DNA of 64,000 nucleotides. Source: Globodera rostochiensis. Taxonomy: Eukaryota; Nematoda; Chromadorea; Rhabditida; Heteroderidae. The notes beneath the pieces were generated by a model, which was given only the letters and a program-made list of their open reading frames with translations, was not told the DNA's origin and did not search any database. The stretch is taken from assembly GCA_018350325.1 (NCBI GenBank), contig JAEVLN010000013.1, forward strand, positions 1,612,001 through 1,676,000, read 5' to 3'. Position numbers and translations under genes: made by a program. This document shows positions 38,701 to 49,257 of this stretch, in pieces (positions within the stretch are counted from its first letter, which is position 1; the number at the start of each line of letters is the position of its first letter).

Positions 38701-41700
38701 CAGGTCGGGGTTGCCCAAATCGGTCGGGGACAGGTCGGGGTTGCCCAAATCGGTCGGGGACAGGTCGGGGTTGCCCAAATCGGTCGGGGACAGGTCGGGG
38801 TTGCCCAAATCGGTCGGGGACAGGTCGGGGTTGCCCAAATCGCTCGGGGACAGGTCGGGGTTGCCCAAATCGGTCGGGGACAGGTCGGGGTTGCCCAAAT
38901 CGGTCGGGGACAGGTCGGGGTTGCCCAAATCGGTCGGCGACAGGTCGGGGTTGCCCAAATCGGTCGGGGACAGGTCGGGGTTGCCCAAATCGGTCGGGGA
39001 CAGGTCGGGGTTGCCCAAATCGGTCGGGGACAGGTCGAGGTTGCCCAAATCGGTCGGGGACAGGTCGGGGTTGCCCAAATCGGTCGGGGACAGGTCGGGG
39101 TTGCCCAAATCGGTCGGGGACAGGTCGAGGTTGCCCAAATCGGTCGGGGACGGGCTTTAAAATTGTGGATTTTATCTTTAAAACGCTTTTTGAACCGGTG
39201 GTTATCTATATGGTTTTGCAAAAATTGAAATGGTTCAACAACCGTTTTAAACGCAAAATCCGATAAAGCGAAGCTCATTTTTATAGACCCAAATTACGTC
39301 TAGAAATGTGTTTTAAATTAGAGCCCGGACTTGAGAACCGATCGAAATTCCGATCGAGAATCTCGATAAATCTCGAATATCGTTGAAAAATTAAACGATC
39401 GTAATTTGTTCGAGATTACTGAAAAATCTTGAAAATCTCGAATCTCGAAAAATTTCGGCAAAAATTGTTCAATCAAGAATCGCAAAAAAATCTCATCGAG
39501 AATTTCTGAGATTTCGATCGAGAATCTCGATCGGTCCGTGCTCTTTTTTAAATGCAATTTGGGCACTTGGGGCAGGAGTTTAAAAAAAAATTCAGGGATA
39601 ATTCTAAATTTATTTCCATATGGTTTCACAGGTTATTCGTACGTCAAGACAATCGAAAATCGTGATGCCATCATTGAAGATGTCCAGCAACAGACTGAGT
39701 TTCTTTTTGAAGCTTTTGAAGAGATGTTGAACACATCAAACTGGTCAACTGCAGAATTAAAATGGAAAGCACAGGCAAAGCGTACGTTTTGCATAAGTAT
39801 AATTAAAAATTATTTGGGTTGGTTCCCGTCCCCGAATCCCGACTTTTTTGAATTTTTCGGGGGTTTTTTGCTGGGGAGAAACTCAACTTTTTTGATCGGG
39901 CTTTTCGTCCCCGAATCTCGACTTTTTTGAATTTTTCGGGGGGTTTTTGCTGGGGAGAAACTCAACTTTTTTGATCGGGCTTTTCGTCCCCGAATCCCGA
40001 CTTTTTTGAATTTTTCGGGGTTTTTTGCTGGGGAGAAACTCAACTTTTTTGATCGGGCTTTTCGTCCCCGAATCCCGACTTTTTTGAATTTTTCGGGGGT
40101 TTTGCTGGGGAGAAACCCCGATCCCCGATTTTTTCCCCGGACCCCCAGCCCCCGAGGGGTCGGGGACCAACCCTAAAAATACATATAAATTACATCAAAA
40201 AAAACTACCTACTTAACGCGTTGTTGTTGTTTTTTTTTAATAAAATGTTTACACAAATTTAGCAGAAAAAAAGCATGAATCCCGGCTCCCGGGGTAAAAT
40301 TTTGCAAATTCCCATTCCCGGTAAAAATTAAGAATTTGCGCTTTCGCGGAAATTGTTTTTTTTAAAACAATTTTTAATTTAAACAGTGTCCAAAATGAAG
40401 CGAAATCTTGGATGGCCAACTCAGATATATGGAGATTTCAAAAACACTACGAAACTGGATGTTTTTCATAAAGAATATGGTCTGTTGTATAAAATGATTT
40501 AAATTAAAATTTTTCAAAATTTTTGTTTAGAACATTTTCCAAGCCGTCAAGATTTGGATTGGTTTGATGCATTTTATGAACTTGTTAAATGCAAAGATCA
40601 AACTGAACTAAAATATTCGTTTAAAGTGCCTGAGCTTTTCGATTTCAAAATTTCACCGGCAATTGTAAACAAAAAATATAAATTTTGAATTTAATTTAAT
40701 TTTAAAATGCATTGTAGCCAAATGCCGGTCATGAATTCCCTTCTAACAATTTGATAATTCCACTCGCTATTCTTCAGTTGCCTTATTACAAGTAAATTAA
40801 TTTGTTTTGTTTTTTAATTTTTAAAATACAAATTCAAATTGTTCAAGAATAAGCTTCCCGCAATCATACAATTTTGGTGCCATTGGATTCGTCATTGCCC
40901 ATGAAATTTTGCATGGCTTTGATAATCGAGGTAAAGCTTAAAAAATTTTGTTTAAATTTTAACTAACAATAAGCTTCTTTGTCAATCTTTTTTATTGTAA
41001 AATTGTTGTTTAAAACAATAATAATTTTTTTAGGGATTCAATTTGAAGCAAATGCGAACATTTCGAATTGCACTCAGGACCAGGACACTTGCAATTTGAT
41101 GGACAAAATGTCCTTGAAGGCATTTGAAACTATGGCAAAATGTGTGGAAAAGTTTTATTCAAACAAATGTTGCCCTATTGCGGAGGGTCAAGTGATGTGA
41201 GAAATTTTAAAATTGTTTTTTAAACATTTTGGGGGGTTTGTGCATATTTTGGCATTTTTTTCCAAAAATTTAAAAAAAATAGATCCAAAACATTGGTGTC
41301 TGGCCGTTTAAGAAAAATCATTTAAAACAAAAACCCAAGCGGTTCAATTCGTTTTTAGAAAGAATGTGAAAAAACACCCAAAATCGGGGGTATTCAGTTT
41401 TATTTAAATAATTGTTTAACGAATTCTCTAATTGTTTGGCATTTGTTTAACAAAAAGCTTAGCTTTCGAATGGCATTTTTGTTTGTTTGATTTAATTAAT
41501 TATAATAAACTTTCAATTGCTGGTACTGAAGTAATCAGCCCCGTGTAAAAATATATGAGGGGGCCGTACTGAAATAGCCAGGCTTAAATGGCTGGATGTG
41601 TGTCCCCCCGCTGGCGATTGTTGGCTTGTCGGTTACTGTGATCTGAATTCAGCATTTTTAGGTGCGCAAATGGTGAACAGACATTGACTGAAAACATTGC

Positions 41701-42588
41701 TGACATTGCTGGTCAATAATTGAAAATTTTGTTTTTTTAATTTAATTTAAATTTAAATTGGTAATACTGTAGCTGATGCCCCACAATTTTGAAAGGATAA
41801 TTTTTTTTTCAAAGTTGATAAAAAGGTGTTTTCTAGGGCACTTAGGAGGGTAGAATCCGAACTGACCTCCGATTCGACCTATTTCGAACCCCGAATTCGA
41901 ATTCGAACATTTTTTCAAAAATTCAAAATTTTGCTCAAAATTACTTTTGGCCTCAAAATCATTCCAGGGTTCAAAATAGGTCGAATCGGGGGGTCAGATT
42001 TCGGATTGTACGCCTCCTAAATGCCCTAGAAAACACCTTTTTATTGAATTTGAAAAACAAAATACTTATTTTAAAAATGTTGGGGGGGGGGCGGGCACCA
42101 GCTACAGTAATTACCAATTTAAATTTGTACTTTTTTCAAGGCCGACATGTGGCCTACAATGCGTACAAAAAATATGTTCAGCAATATCGGCATGGGAATG
42201 AAGAGGAACCAATTGAGGGCTTGGAGCAGTACTCACACTACCAACTTTTTTGGATTGCTGCTGCGCAACCTTGGTATATTTATAATTTTTTTTTTCATTA
42301 AAATAATTAAAAATAAAATTATATTTTAAAAGGTGCCCCCAAACGCCGATTGATAAAGAAAACCAAATCAACATGATTTTGAATGATGTGCATTCTCCGG
42401 ATGCTTGTCGCGTTAACCAAGTTCATCAGGCAATTTTGGAAAAATATAAAATTAAATAATGAAATAATTTAAATGAATTTTATTATTATTTTTTCAAGAA
42501 TTTGCCCGATTTTGGACGAGACTTTAACTGTCCAATTGGCTCTCCGATGCGACCTTTGGAGAGGGAACAATGCAAAGTGTGGACGTGA
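35740..42588 (+). CDS. M13-family zinc metallopeptidase (neprilysin-like), complete
   Basis: Cleaves small peptides, normally as an ectoenzyme or secreted enzyme. Eighteen exons give 737 aa: 35740-35785, 36045-36085, 36233-36529, 36901-37077, 37422-37580, 37686-37826, 37883-38119, 38376-38424, 39632-39781, 40387-40479, 40531-40664, 40718-40791, 40848-40930, 41034-41196, 41662-41711, 42141-42273, 42333-42429, 42499-42588. The hydrophobic start MTLFLTVLITLLAID fits a signal peptide. Landmarks: DSRKDPCQDFYAFAC; NNLIIPLAILQLPYY; the zinc site HEILHGFDNRG (H551, E552, H555); TENIADIAG with the third ligand E625; C-terminal FNCPIGSPMRP and CKVW. Every motif needed for activity is present. The last intron needs a GC-AG donor (CAG|GCAATT) to keep the family spacing. 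Introns hold three minisatellites and two hAT-like elements. Confidence 0.93.
36545..36850. repeat. AT-rich tandem repeat in M13 intron 3
   Basis: Units of about 46 bp around aaattatataattattatt followed by aaatcgcgcaaattac, five to six imperfect copies. Confidence 0.85.
37132..37224. mobile_element. hAT-like element in M13 intron 4
   Basis: Starts TAGAGATTGGACC and ends GTCCAATCTCTAA; flanks gctataaa and tctataaa match at 7 of 8. Interior gatcgaaaaa/cgatcaa words. Confidence 0.72.
38145..38343. repeat. About 50-bp tandem repeat, 4 copies, in M13 intron 7
   Basis: Unit ttatttattattatgtctgg plus ttttaacaaatttaatttttttaatttc. Confidence 0.9.
38565..39150. repeat. 30-bp minisatellite, about 19 near-identical copies, in M13 intron 8
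   Basis: Unit caggtcggggttgcccaaat cggtcgggga. Very homogeneous, with isolated single-base variants. It is preceded at about 38490 by TAGGGTTGAAACGTCGGGG, which looks like a hAT-type terminus. Because 30 is a multiple of 3, all frames stay open and give long spurious ORFs. Confidence 0.95.
39319..39545. mobile_element. hAT-like element with perfect 8-bp target duplication, M13 intron 8
   Basis: Begins TAGAGCCCGGACTTGAG, ends GGTCCGTGCTCTT; flanks ttttaaat on both sides (39311-39318, 39546-39553). Interior of gaatctcgataaatctcg-type repeats. Relatives: 11006-11135, 49893-50001, 52726-52917. Confidence 0.85.
39825..40175. mobile_element. hAT-like element with internal 77-bp tandem array, M13 intron 9
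   Basis: Ends resemble TTGGGTTGGTTCCCG and GGGGACCAACCCTA. The interior has four copies of a 77-bp unit (cccgacttttttgaattttt, cggggg, ctggggagaaactcaac). Same family as 43038-43205, 43559-43700 and about 53568-53722. Confidence 0.7.
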
Positions 42589-43037
42589 ATTATTTTTTCG
42601 CATTTTTGTTTTTAACAAATTTAATTAACTTTTTGTTATTATTTTTTTCCATTCAATTTTATTTATATTACATAATTTAAATAAACCTTCTCCATAATCC
42701 GTAATAATTTTTATTTTGATTTTGGACTATTCACGCATCGTTTGATTAGTTGAACCTTGTTAGGATTCGTTTAATTTTGAGTTAATTGAGATTTGCAAAT
42801 ATACCTATGCTAATATTAGAAAGATAGGATATTATTCCAATTCTATTATTTTTGTTCTTGGGTGCTTGAGATTTGTTAAGATCATTTCAACACTTAACGA
42901 TAATTGGAAGACAAAATCATTTTAAATGTGAAAGTTGTAAATAAAACGCATTTTCCAATTTATCAAAGGGATTTGGACAAAAACCCGCTCAAGAATTTCA
43001 AAATGTTGACAAAAACAGCCAAAATATTGACTAAAAC

Positions 43038-43205
43038 TAGAGATGGTCCCCGGCCCCTCGGGGGCAAGAAAAGTCGGGGTTTTCGACCCCGACCAAAAAA
43101 GTCGGGGATCGGGGTTTTTCCCAGCAAAAACCCCGAAAAATTCAAAAGTCGGGGAGAAAACCCCGACTAAAAAAAGTCAGGGTTCGGGGATGGGGACCAA
43201 CCCTA
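43038..43205. mobile_element. hAT-like element, ggggaccaaccct family
   Basis: Begins TAGAGATGGTCCCC and ends GGGGACCAACCCTA, with interior ccccgaaaaa/gtcgggg words. Flanks (a)ctaaaac and ctaaaaac agree apart from one base in the A run. Confidence 0.75.
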
Positions 43206-43268
43206 CTAAAAACTCCAAGAATTGCAAAATATAAAAAAACGGATGCTGCTTTTTTACATGGAATTCAG

Positions 43269-43493
43269 ATATTGATAGTCGACATTGCAGAGCATTATGA
43301 CGTCTTCAAACAGTTCGAGTCGGCCGCCACCGACACCGGGAAGGACGGCGACAATCAGAACAATGCCAATGCTTCTCATCCAGTGTCTTCGACGCGATCG
43401 TCATGTTCATCATTGGTAAAGCTTATACGTACGAAGCCATGCAAGAAATTCAACATTGCCATTATTTTTAACAATTTGCAGCTGACATTCTAA
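43269..43493 (+). CDS. Possible 3'-terminal exons of an unidentified gene
   Basis: An exon 43269-43415 after GAATTCAG reads ILIVDIAEHYDVFKQFES then TGKDGDNQNN and STRSSCSSL, then GTAAAG; a 12-bp exon 43482-43493 after TTTGCAG adds LTF and TAA in the same phase. It looks like a polar C-terminal tail. No upstream exons were found and no family is recognised, so this may be a relic. Confidence 0.3.
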   Translation: MLIVDIAEHYDVFKQFESAATDTGKDGDNQNNANASHPVSSTRSSCSSLVKLIRTKPCKKFNIAIIFNNLQLTF

Positions 43494-43558
43494 AAACGTA
43501 AAAATGCCGAAATTAATTTTATGCCTTTTCTCAACAATTACCAAAGGATGGTTCGAAG

Positions 43559-43700
43559 TAGGGTTGGTCCCCGTCCCCGAACCCCGACTTTTTTGAATTT
43601 TTCGGGGTTTTTGCTGGGAAAAACCCCGATCCCCGACTTTTTTGGTTGGGGATGAAAACCCCGACTTTTCTTGCCCCCGAGGGGTCGGGGACCATCCCTA
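43559..43700. mobile_element. hAT-like element with perfect 8-bp target duplication
   Basis: Begins TAGGGTTGGTCCCCG and ends GGGGACCATCCCTA; flanks gttcgaag on both sides (43551-43558, 43701-43708). Interior of gtcgggg/ccccgac words. Confidence 0.88.
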
Positions 43701-43765
43701 GTTCGAAGAACATTTAAAAAAGAATAATCCATTCGATTTAAATTTTCAAATTTCAAAGAATATTT

Positions 43766-45427
43766 TCAAGAGAAACATCCGCCGTCGGTCGCCTCCGTTT
43801 GCTTGTCACAAAGTCGAAATGTCAGCTCTAACAAAAACTCTTGGCCAATGGACGCGGGCGTCAACCGGTCGCCATTTACTTTAATAAACTCTCTCAAACT
43901 GTCGACATTCAAAAAACGCAGGAAGAATTTCTAAATTCAAGCAAAACTTTGTGAGAAGCCCATTATTATTAATGCACTAAAAATAACAAAAATATTCATT
44001 TTAACAAATTTTCTCAAACGCCAAATTGAGTAACCAAGCGAAGCCCCTAAACGAACATTTCGCTAAAATGCCCTTACCTTCAAAGTGTTGAGCCGATAGC
44101 GGTCGATCAGAAGAAAGCGTTCGATCAGCGGAATCTCCACGCAATTGATCAAATGAGCCTCGCATCGCTCCTTCAGCCAATCCATCTGGAAGTGGTCGGC
44201 CAACTTGAGCAGGGCGAGCACATTTGTTGCTGAACCCGTTAAATTAATTAAAATCCAATTTTTTGTCGTGTCAACTCACGATTGGGAAGAGTTCGACCGT
44301 GTTGAAGATGGTCGTTGATGGTCTCCAGGAATTGCATGAACTGCTCCATCGTGATGTCATGGCCGTCCAAATTGAGCGTCCGCTGCTGCTTCTCCTTCAT
44401 CTCCACGCTGAGCATCCGTTTGACCACCGGCGAGACGACCATCAGCCAATGGGCGGACACCGTAACCTGTCGGTCGCCGATGTGTACGGTCAAATCGTCG
44501 TCCGGAGAGCTGAGCGGCGGACACGGACTGGAAAATTAAAAAAAAGTATTTGTAGAAATTTTAAAATTTTTATCTCACTTCTCGATCACTTCCCGCTTTT
44601 TGAGACTTCGGATAACGATGGATGGTGAGTCGTTGCAGCGGATCCACGTTGTTTGGCCTCTGTCGAGTATGATGGGCTAAAATATAAGTATATACCACCT
44701 TTCTTAAAATTCTAACCCCCTTTGGTGGAGGGTTTGAAAAAGTCCGGACCATACCTATTTAGGGTACCAAAAAAATTTATTCACTTTTTCAATTTGCTGT
44801 GATCCCCATGCCCATTTCCATGAAACAATTTGTGCCACCGGCCCCGACCCAAGCGTTGGATGTGAAGCAACAGCGTCCTTGATTTGCAAAATTAGCGTCC
44901 GGTTGGACATCGTAAACTCGCTGAAAATGGTGAAAGCCAAAGGCTAAATTCGTGAAAAAGTGTCTTTAATAAAGGGTGCTTTTTCACATTAAATTTATTA
45001 AAAACGAATTGAACCGCTTGGCTTTTTTAAAAAATGATTCGTCTCATTTAGAGCTTTTGAATTGCATCTTGTTTGTTTGATGCTATAGAATTTTAAAATT
45101 GCTGGCACTTGAGAAATTCCAAAATTTCCCGGGAAATTCCGGAATTCCCCGATCTGCAAAATTTCTCGTACCCGAAATCCGGATCCGACTTTTTTCCCCA
45201 ATCCGTTGGTCAGGGTAGGGGGACGAGTTGGGTGCCATTCAAATTAAGCCTAACAGATTTTAAAAATATTATTACAGTTCTGCAAACGCAGTCCGATCAC
45301 GGAATTCCGAATTGATGTGGCGGCATGAACAAACATCAATACATCCCGCTGTACAGTACTTTTTCGTTGAAAGATCAGTGATCATTTTTTCGTCGACAAT
45401 AATAAATTTGTCATAGATATTATCCAT
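43766..45427 (-). CDS. BTB/POZ-domain protein, copy F (intact, 316 aa)
   Basis: Exons 45276-45427, 44785-44920, 44579-44676, 44280-44527, 44078-44229, 43766-43930 in matching phases, open to TGA. Exon 1: MDNIYDKFIIVDEKMITDL with Cys-bearing insert CTAGCIDVCSCRHIN. BTB core [39 protein letters not shown]. The last exon is longer than in most copies and ends [12 protein letters not shown], a tail shared only with copy G, so F and G are the closest pair by their 3' ends although they are on opposite strands. Role as BTB adaptor inferred from the family. Confidence 0.9.
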
Positions 45428-45804
45428 TACGGCTATTCTGATGAATTGCTTTTGAAAAATGCTAAACTAGAAGATGAGGTAATTAAGGCGGGAATTTTGG
45501 TACTGGGACAATTTAGGGCAAAAATTTTTATTTGAACTAATTTTATCGATAATTAAACATTTCTTAAAAATTGAATTTTTTTTCAGAAACTATTTAATAT
45601 TTTTTTATGGAGCTCTGAGGATTTTTCATGAGAGTAGCAGTGAACTTAAAGGAATCAAAATTTTAGCAAAATTAAGCATTTTGCTTCGGAATTTAGGAAA
45701 ATTGAAGCAAAAATTAAGGAAGATGTGATGAATTTATTTCAAAAATTCTTGTTTTGCTCTCATTATAATTAAAAAATTTTTAAAAACTAATAAACATTTT
45801 TTTG

Positions 45805-46110
45805 GGGAAGATTCGAACCCGACACACAACATTCGACTTGTCGGAAGACAAATCACTAACAAATAAGACACCGAGTTCCCGGTCCCATCCCACCATACTT
45901 TTAAGCCCAACCTTTCGGCTGGACAGTTCCAAAAATTGTAACACATTGAACCCCACGACCACTTTAGTGCCTTTCGGCCCTTGTGGTTCAACGCAGCGTG
46001 CAATTCTGAATTCTTATGGAAAAAGTAAAACAATTTTTCGATAGGGATGTCCAAATTACTCCCGCCGTCTAACATTCTCTCCTTTTATGCGCACTATTTC
46101 TTCAAAGAAT
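45805..46110 (-). repeat. tRNA-related SINE-like repeat
   Basis: On the minus strand a B-box-like GGGTTCGAATC (about 45810-45820) follows tttgttagtg with tRNA-like spacing. The plus-strand sequence to 46110 is shared with about 1850-2035. A SINE is the simplest reading; A box and tail are weak. Confidence 0.4.
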
Positions 46111-47121
46111 AAAATATTCCCAAAATTTAAATGAAATTTAACATTTATAAATTTGTTGCCATAAGCCTCAGCTAGCAATTGAAAATCCCGAAAAGCTAAA
46201 TTATTAATTTTACAATTTGAAAAATTGCAAAAAGCTAAATTTTTACTTACACGTGGGCAAGGGGGCATTTTGACCGGAGACCTTTTGAACGATCTTCCAT
46301 TAGGGAACGATTTTCCGTTAATGGAATATATTATATTGTACGTTGGACCTTTGATAGCGTGCCCCCCCCCCCCCAGTCTCACTAGTTTAGCCGTGACCTT
46401 TCCGATTTCCATCTCTACCCCACCAGTTTTTTTTCTCTGATTTCCCCCTTTTCAACACACAACGGCTTGGCTTCATTGTGCTTCTCTGACTCATTGTCCC
46501 AACGCAGCAAATCTCTGCCAAATTTTTGTTTTTCGCTGACATTCTCTTAAACACATTACGCCCGTTCATTACCCTGCTCAACTACTTCCCCGGCGGCGTC
46601 GTGGTGGCGGCGGCACAACCATCTCTGCTTCTCTTGCGCGCTTAAGCACATTATTCACTTGTCCTAGTGGCCTCGCCGCTCTCTCACACCGTCCACAACA
46701 CTATTTCGTCTTGTGCTGATGCGACGCAAATGTGTGTCCCCGCAGTGGGGGGGGGGGGGGGTAAGAGTGGCGATTTGTACGAGAGAGACGGTGGGTGGGT
46801 GTTTGGACGACGCGCCACAAGGTCAAAGAATGCGAGGCCCAAATGGTCGCCTCTAGTCAAAACTACCACACACCCCGCGGCAAAAAAGGAAGCCATTAAT
46901 AAAAAACACTTTAGTGGACTTATTAATATATCTTAAGGAGAAATGCCTCTTTAATAAAGTCGCTTTTTTAAATTTTCAAAAATTTTGTAATTGCTTGTTA
47001 ATATTTAATATTTGATATGCAACTGCGAACGAATTTGATTGATTGTTAAATTTGTTGATTGAATTAACGTTAGAAATGGAAATTTATCTAGTGCCTATCT
47101 TTCCATTTTTGTGCCTATTTG
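46111..47121. other. Intergenic, CT-rich, no gene seen
   Basis: Poly-C at 46364-46373 and poly-G at 46747-46760. A CT-rich tract spans 46400-46700. The open stretch 46667-46936 has no family resemblance. Confidence 0.45.
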
Positions 47122-47300
47122 AGGGTTCCCCACTGTCGGACACTTTGTCCTTTTTCCCATGACGGACATTTTGTCATTTTCCCCACTGTCGCACAGTTTG
47201 TCATTTTCCCCACTGTCGGACATTTTGTCTCCTTACCCACTGTCGGACACTTTGTCATTTTCCCCACTGTCGGACACTTTGTCATTTTCCTCAGTGCAAC
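47122..47300. repeat. 27-28-bp repeat upstream of BTB copy G, about 6 copies
   Basis: Unit cccactgtcggacactttgtcattttc. It is the same family as the array at 57905-58735 and a short run at 17755-17820, each just upstream of a BTB first exon. Confidence 0.9.
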
Positions 47301-47321
47301 TTATGACTTTTTAGTGACATA

Positions 47322-49257
47322 ATGGCTAATATCTACGACGAATTTGTTATTGTTGATGAAAAATCAACCACCTGTGGCAACTTTTCTGTATGCGAATATA
47401 TCAATTCAAAATTCGGTGATCGGACTGCGTTTGAATCACTGTAATTATATTTCAAAAATCCCTATTTTCCGACGCTTAATGTCCATCATTTTCAGCGAGT
47501 TTAAGTTGGTCAACGAGTCGCGAGTTTTGCAAATCAAAGACGCCGCTTCACATTCAACGGATGGGTTGGGGCAATTGGCACAAATTGTTTCATGGAAATG
47601 GCACGGAGGAGCACAGAAAATTGAAAAAGTGAAATTTCGATTTTATAAATACGGGAAATTGAAAAAAGTGAATTTGGTTTTATAAATACGGGAAATTGAA
47701 AAAAGTGAAATTTTGGTTTTATAAATACGGGAAATTGAAAAAGTGAAATTTCGATTTTATAAATACGGGAAATTGAAAAAGTGAAATTTTGTTTTTATAA
47801 ATAAGGGAAATTGAAAAAAGTGAAATTTTGGTTTTATAAATACGGGAAATTGAAAAAGTGAAATTTCGATTTTATAAATACGGGAAATTGAAAAAAGTGA
47901 AATTTTGGTTTTATAAATACGGGAAATTGAAAAAGTGAAATTTCGATTATAAATACGGGAAATTGAAAAAGTGAAATTTCGATTTTATAAATACGGAAGC
48001 ATTGATTTGTTGTCAAAAGAAAACACTGTCAAAGTCTTGACGCATCGTTAGTTGGCGCCGGCTTAAGCTGCTTCCTTTTCAGGACATTGTTGGCGTTTCG
48101 CCGCTTTTCGGTGCTCATCCGTCGGCGCTGAAATTGTCCTTAAGTTTGTCGCCGTCGGGCGCCTCCGGCAAATTATGTCCGACGCCCGGCTGCGACGGGT
48201 CCGGTCACCAGACCGGTTTCTACACTGAACACCGGTCGCTGAGCGGATGCCCACAAAGGCCGGACTGTCCAAATTCCGTTGTCATCAGAATCCTCAAAAA
48301 GCGACAAGTGGTCGTGAAGTGAGAGATACAATTTTTGTTAATTTTCTACAAATACTTTTTTGCAATTTGTTCAGTCCGTGTCCGCCGTTCAGCTCTCCGC
48401 ACGACGATTTGACCGTACACATCGGCGACCGACAGGTTACGGTGTCCGCCCATTGGCTGATGGTCGTCTCGCCGGTGGTCAAACGGATGCTCAGCGTGGA
48501 GATGAAGGAGAAGCAGCAGCGGACGCTCAACTTGGACGGCCATGACATCACGATGGAGCAGTTCATGCAATTTCTGGAGACCATCAACGACCATCTTCAA
48601 CACGGCCGAACTCTTCCAAATCGTGAGTTGAAACAACAAAAACGAGATTTTAGTTAATTTGATTTTGGGTTACAAATAGAATTGAGTCGAATAAATTTTT
48701 GACGGATTCAGCAACAAATGTGCTCGTGCTGCTCAAGTTGGCCGACTACTTCCAAATCGATTGGCTGACGGAGCGCTGCGAGGCCCATCTGATCAATTGC
48801 GTGGAGATTCCGTTGATCGAACGTTTCCTTCTCATCGAGCCCTATCGCCTCAACAAATTGAAGGTGGTAATTTTAGGAATGTTCTGAAATTTACCGAGAT
48901 TCGAGACCGAGAAATGACCCCGAGAGTATTTTTCATCGAGACCTAGACCCAAAAACCCGAAAATTTCTCGATTTCTCGAGACCAAGACTCTCGAACAGCC
49001 CTAGTAAATTTAAGGTTTACGCAAAAGACTCTTCAAAATAAATTTGGCAATTTTTAACATTTTACAACTTTTCATTTTATGCGCGAATTTAGAATTTCTT
49101 CCTGCGCTGTTTGAATGTCGCCAATTTAAAAGAGTTTATGAAGTCAAATCACGAACGGTTGACGGCCGGGTCCATTAGCAAAGAGTTTTGGCTTGAGCTG
49201 ACCTTTCGACTTTGTGCCAAGCAAACGGAGGCTACCGACGGCGAATGTTTTTCATGA
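47322..49257 (+). CDS. BTB/POZ protein copy G with in-frame CCHHC (Myt1-type) zinc finger, 350 aa
   Basis: Exons 47322-47440, 47496-47628, 48083-48318, 48375-48622, 48712-48863, 49093-49257; phases 2, 0, 2, 1, 0, open to TGA. Exons 1, 2, 4, 5 and 6 are standard for the family ([32 protein letters not shown]; tail [12 protein letters not shown] as in copy F). Exon 3 is 236 bp instead of 95-98: it starts after CTTTTCAG with [16 protein letters not shown] and carries [19 protein letters not shown] then RSLSGCP, a C-x4-C-x4-H-x7-H-x5-C finger as in Myt1/L3MBTL proteins, followed by [15 protein letters not shown], the normal end of exon 3. The finger would give nucleic-acid or protein binding to a BTB adaptor. 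Intron 2 holds a repeat array carrying copies of the donor site. Confidence 0.88.
47605..47996. repeat. About 40-bp repeat in intron 2 of copy G that copies the exon-2 donor
   Basis: Unit gaaattgaaaaagtgaaatt plus tcgattttataaatacgg, about nine copies. The first unit overlaps the end of exon 2 (aaaattgaaaaa|gtgaaa), so each unit carries a copy of the 5' splice site. Confidence 0.92.
48875..49003. mobile_element. hAT-like element in intron 5 of copy G
   Basis: The right end CTCTCGAACAGCCCTA and interior cgagattcgagaccgag match 1134-1316; the left end is degenerate. Flanks gtaatttt and gtaaattt match at 7 of 8 if the start is placed at aggaatg. Confidence 0.5.

Noticed and set aside
38565..39150. 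Assembly artefact in place of the 30-bp array
   Set aside because: Isolated base variants at different units (for example gctcgggga, cggcga, cgagg) argue for a real array, although the copy number may be compressed.
38329..39278. Long ORFs on both strands (239-269 aa)
   Set aside because: The 30-bp unit is a multiple of three with no stop in several frames; the array is in an intron of the M13 gene.
46667..46936. Plus-strand ORF of 89 aa
   Set aside because: Runs through a poly-G tract, has no domain, signal peptide or splice context.
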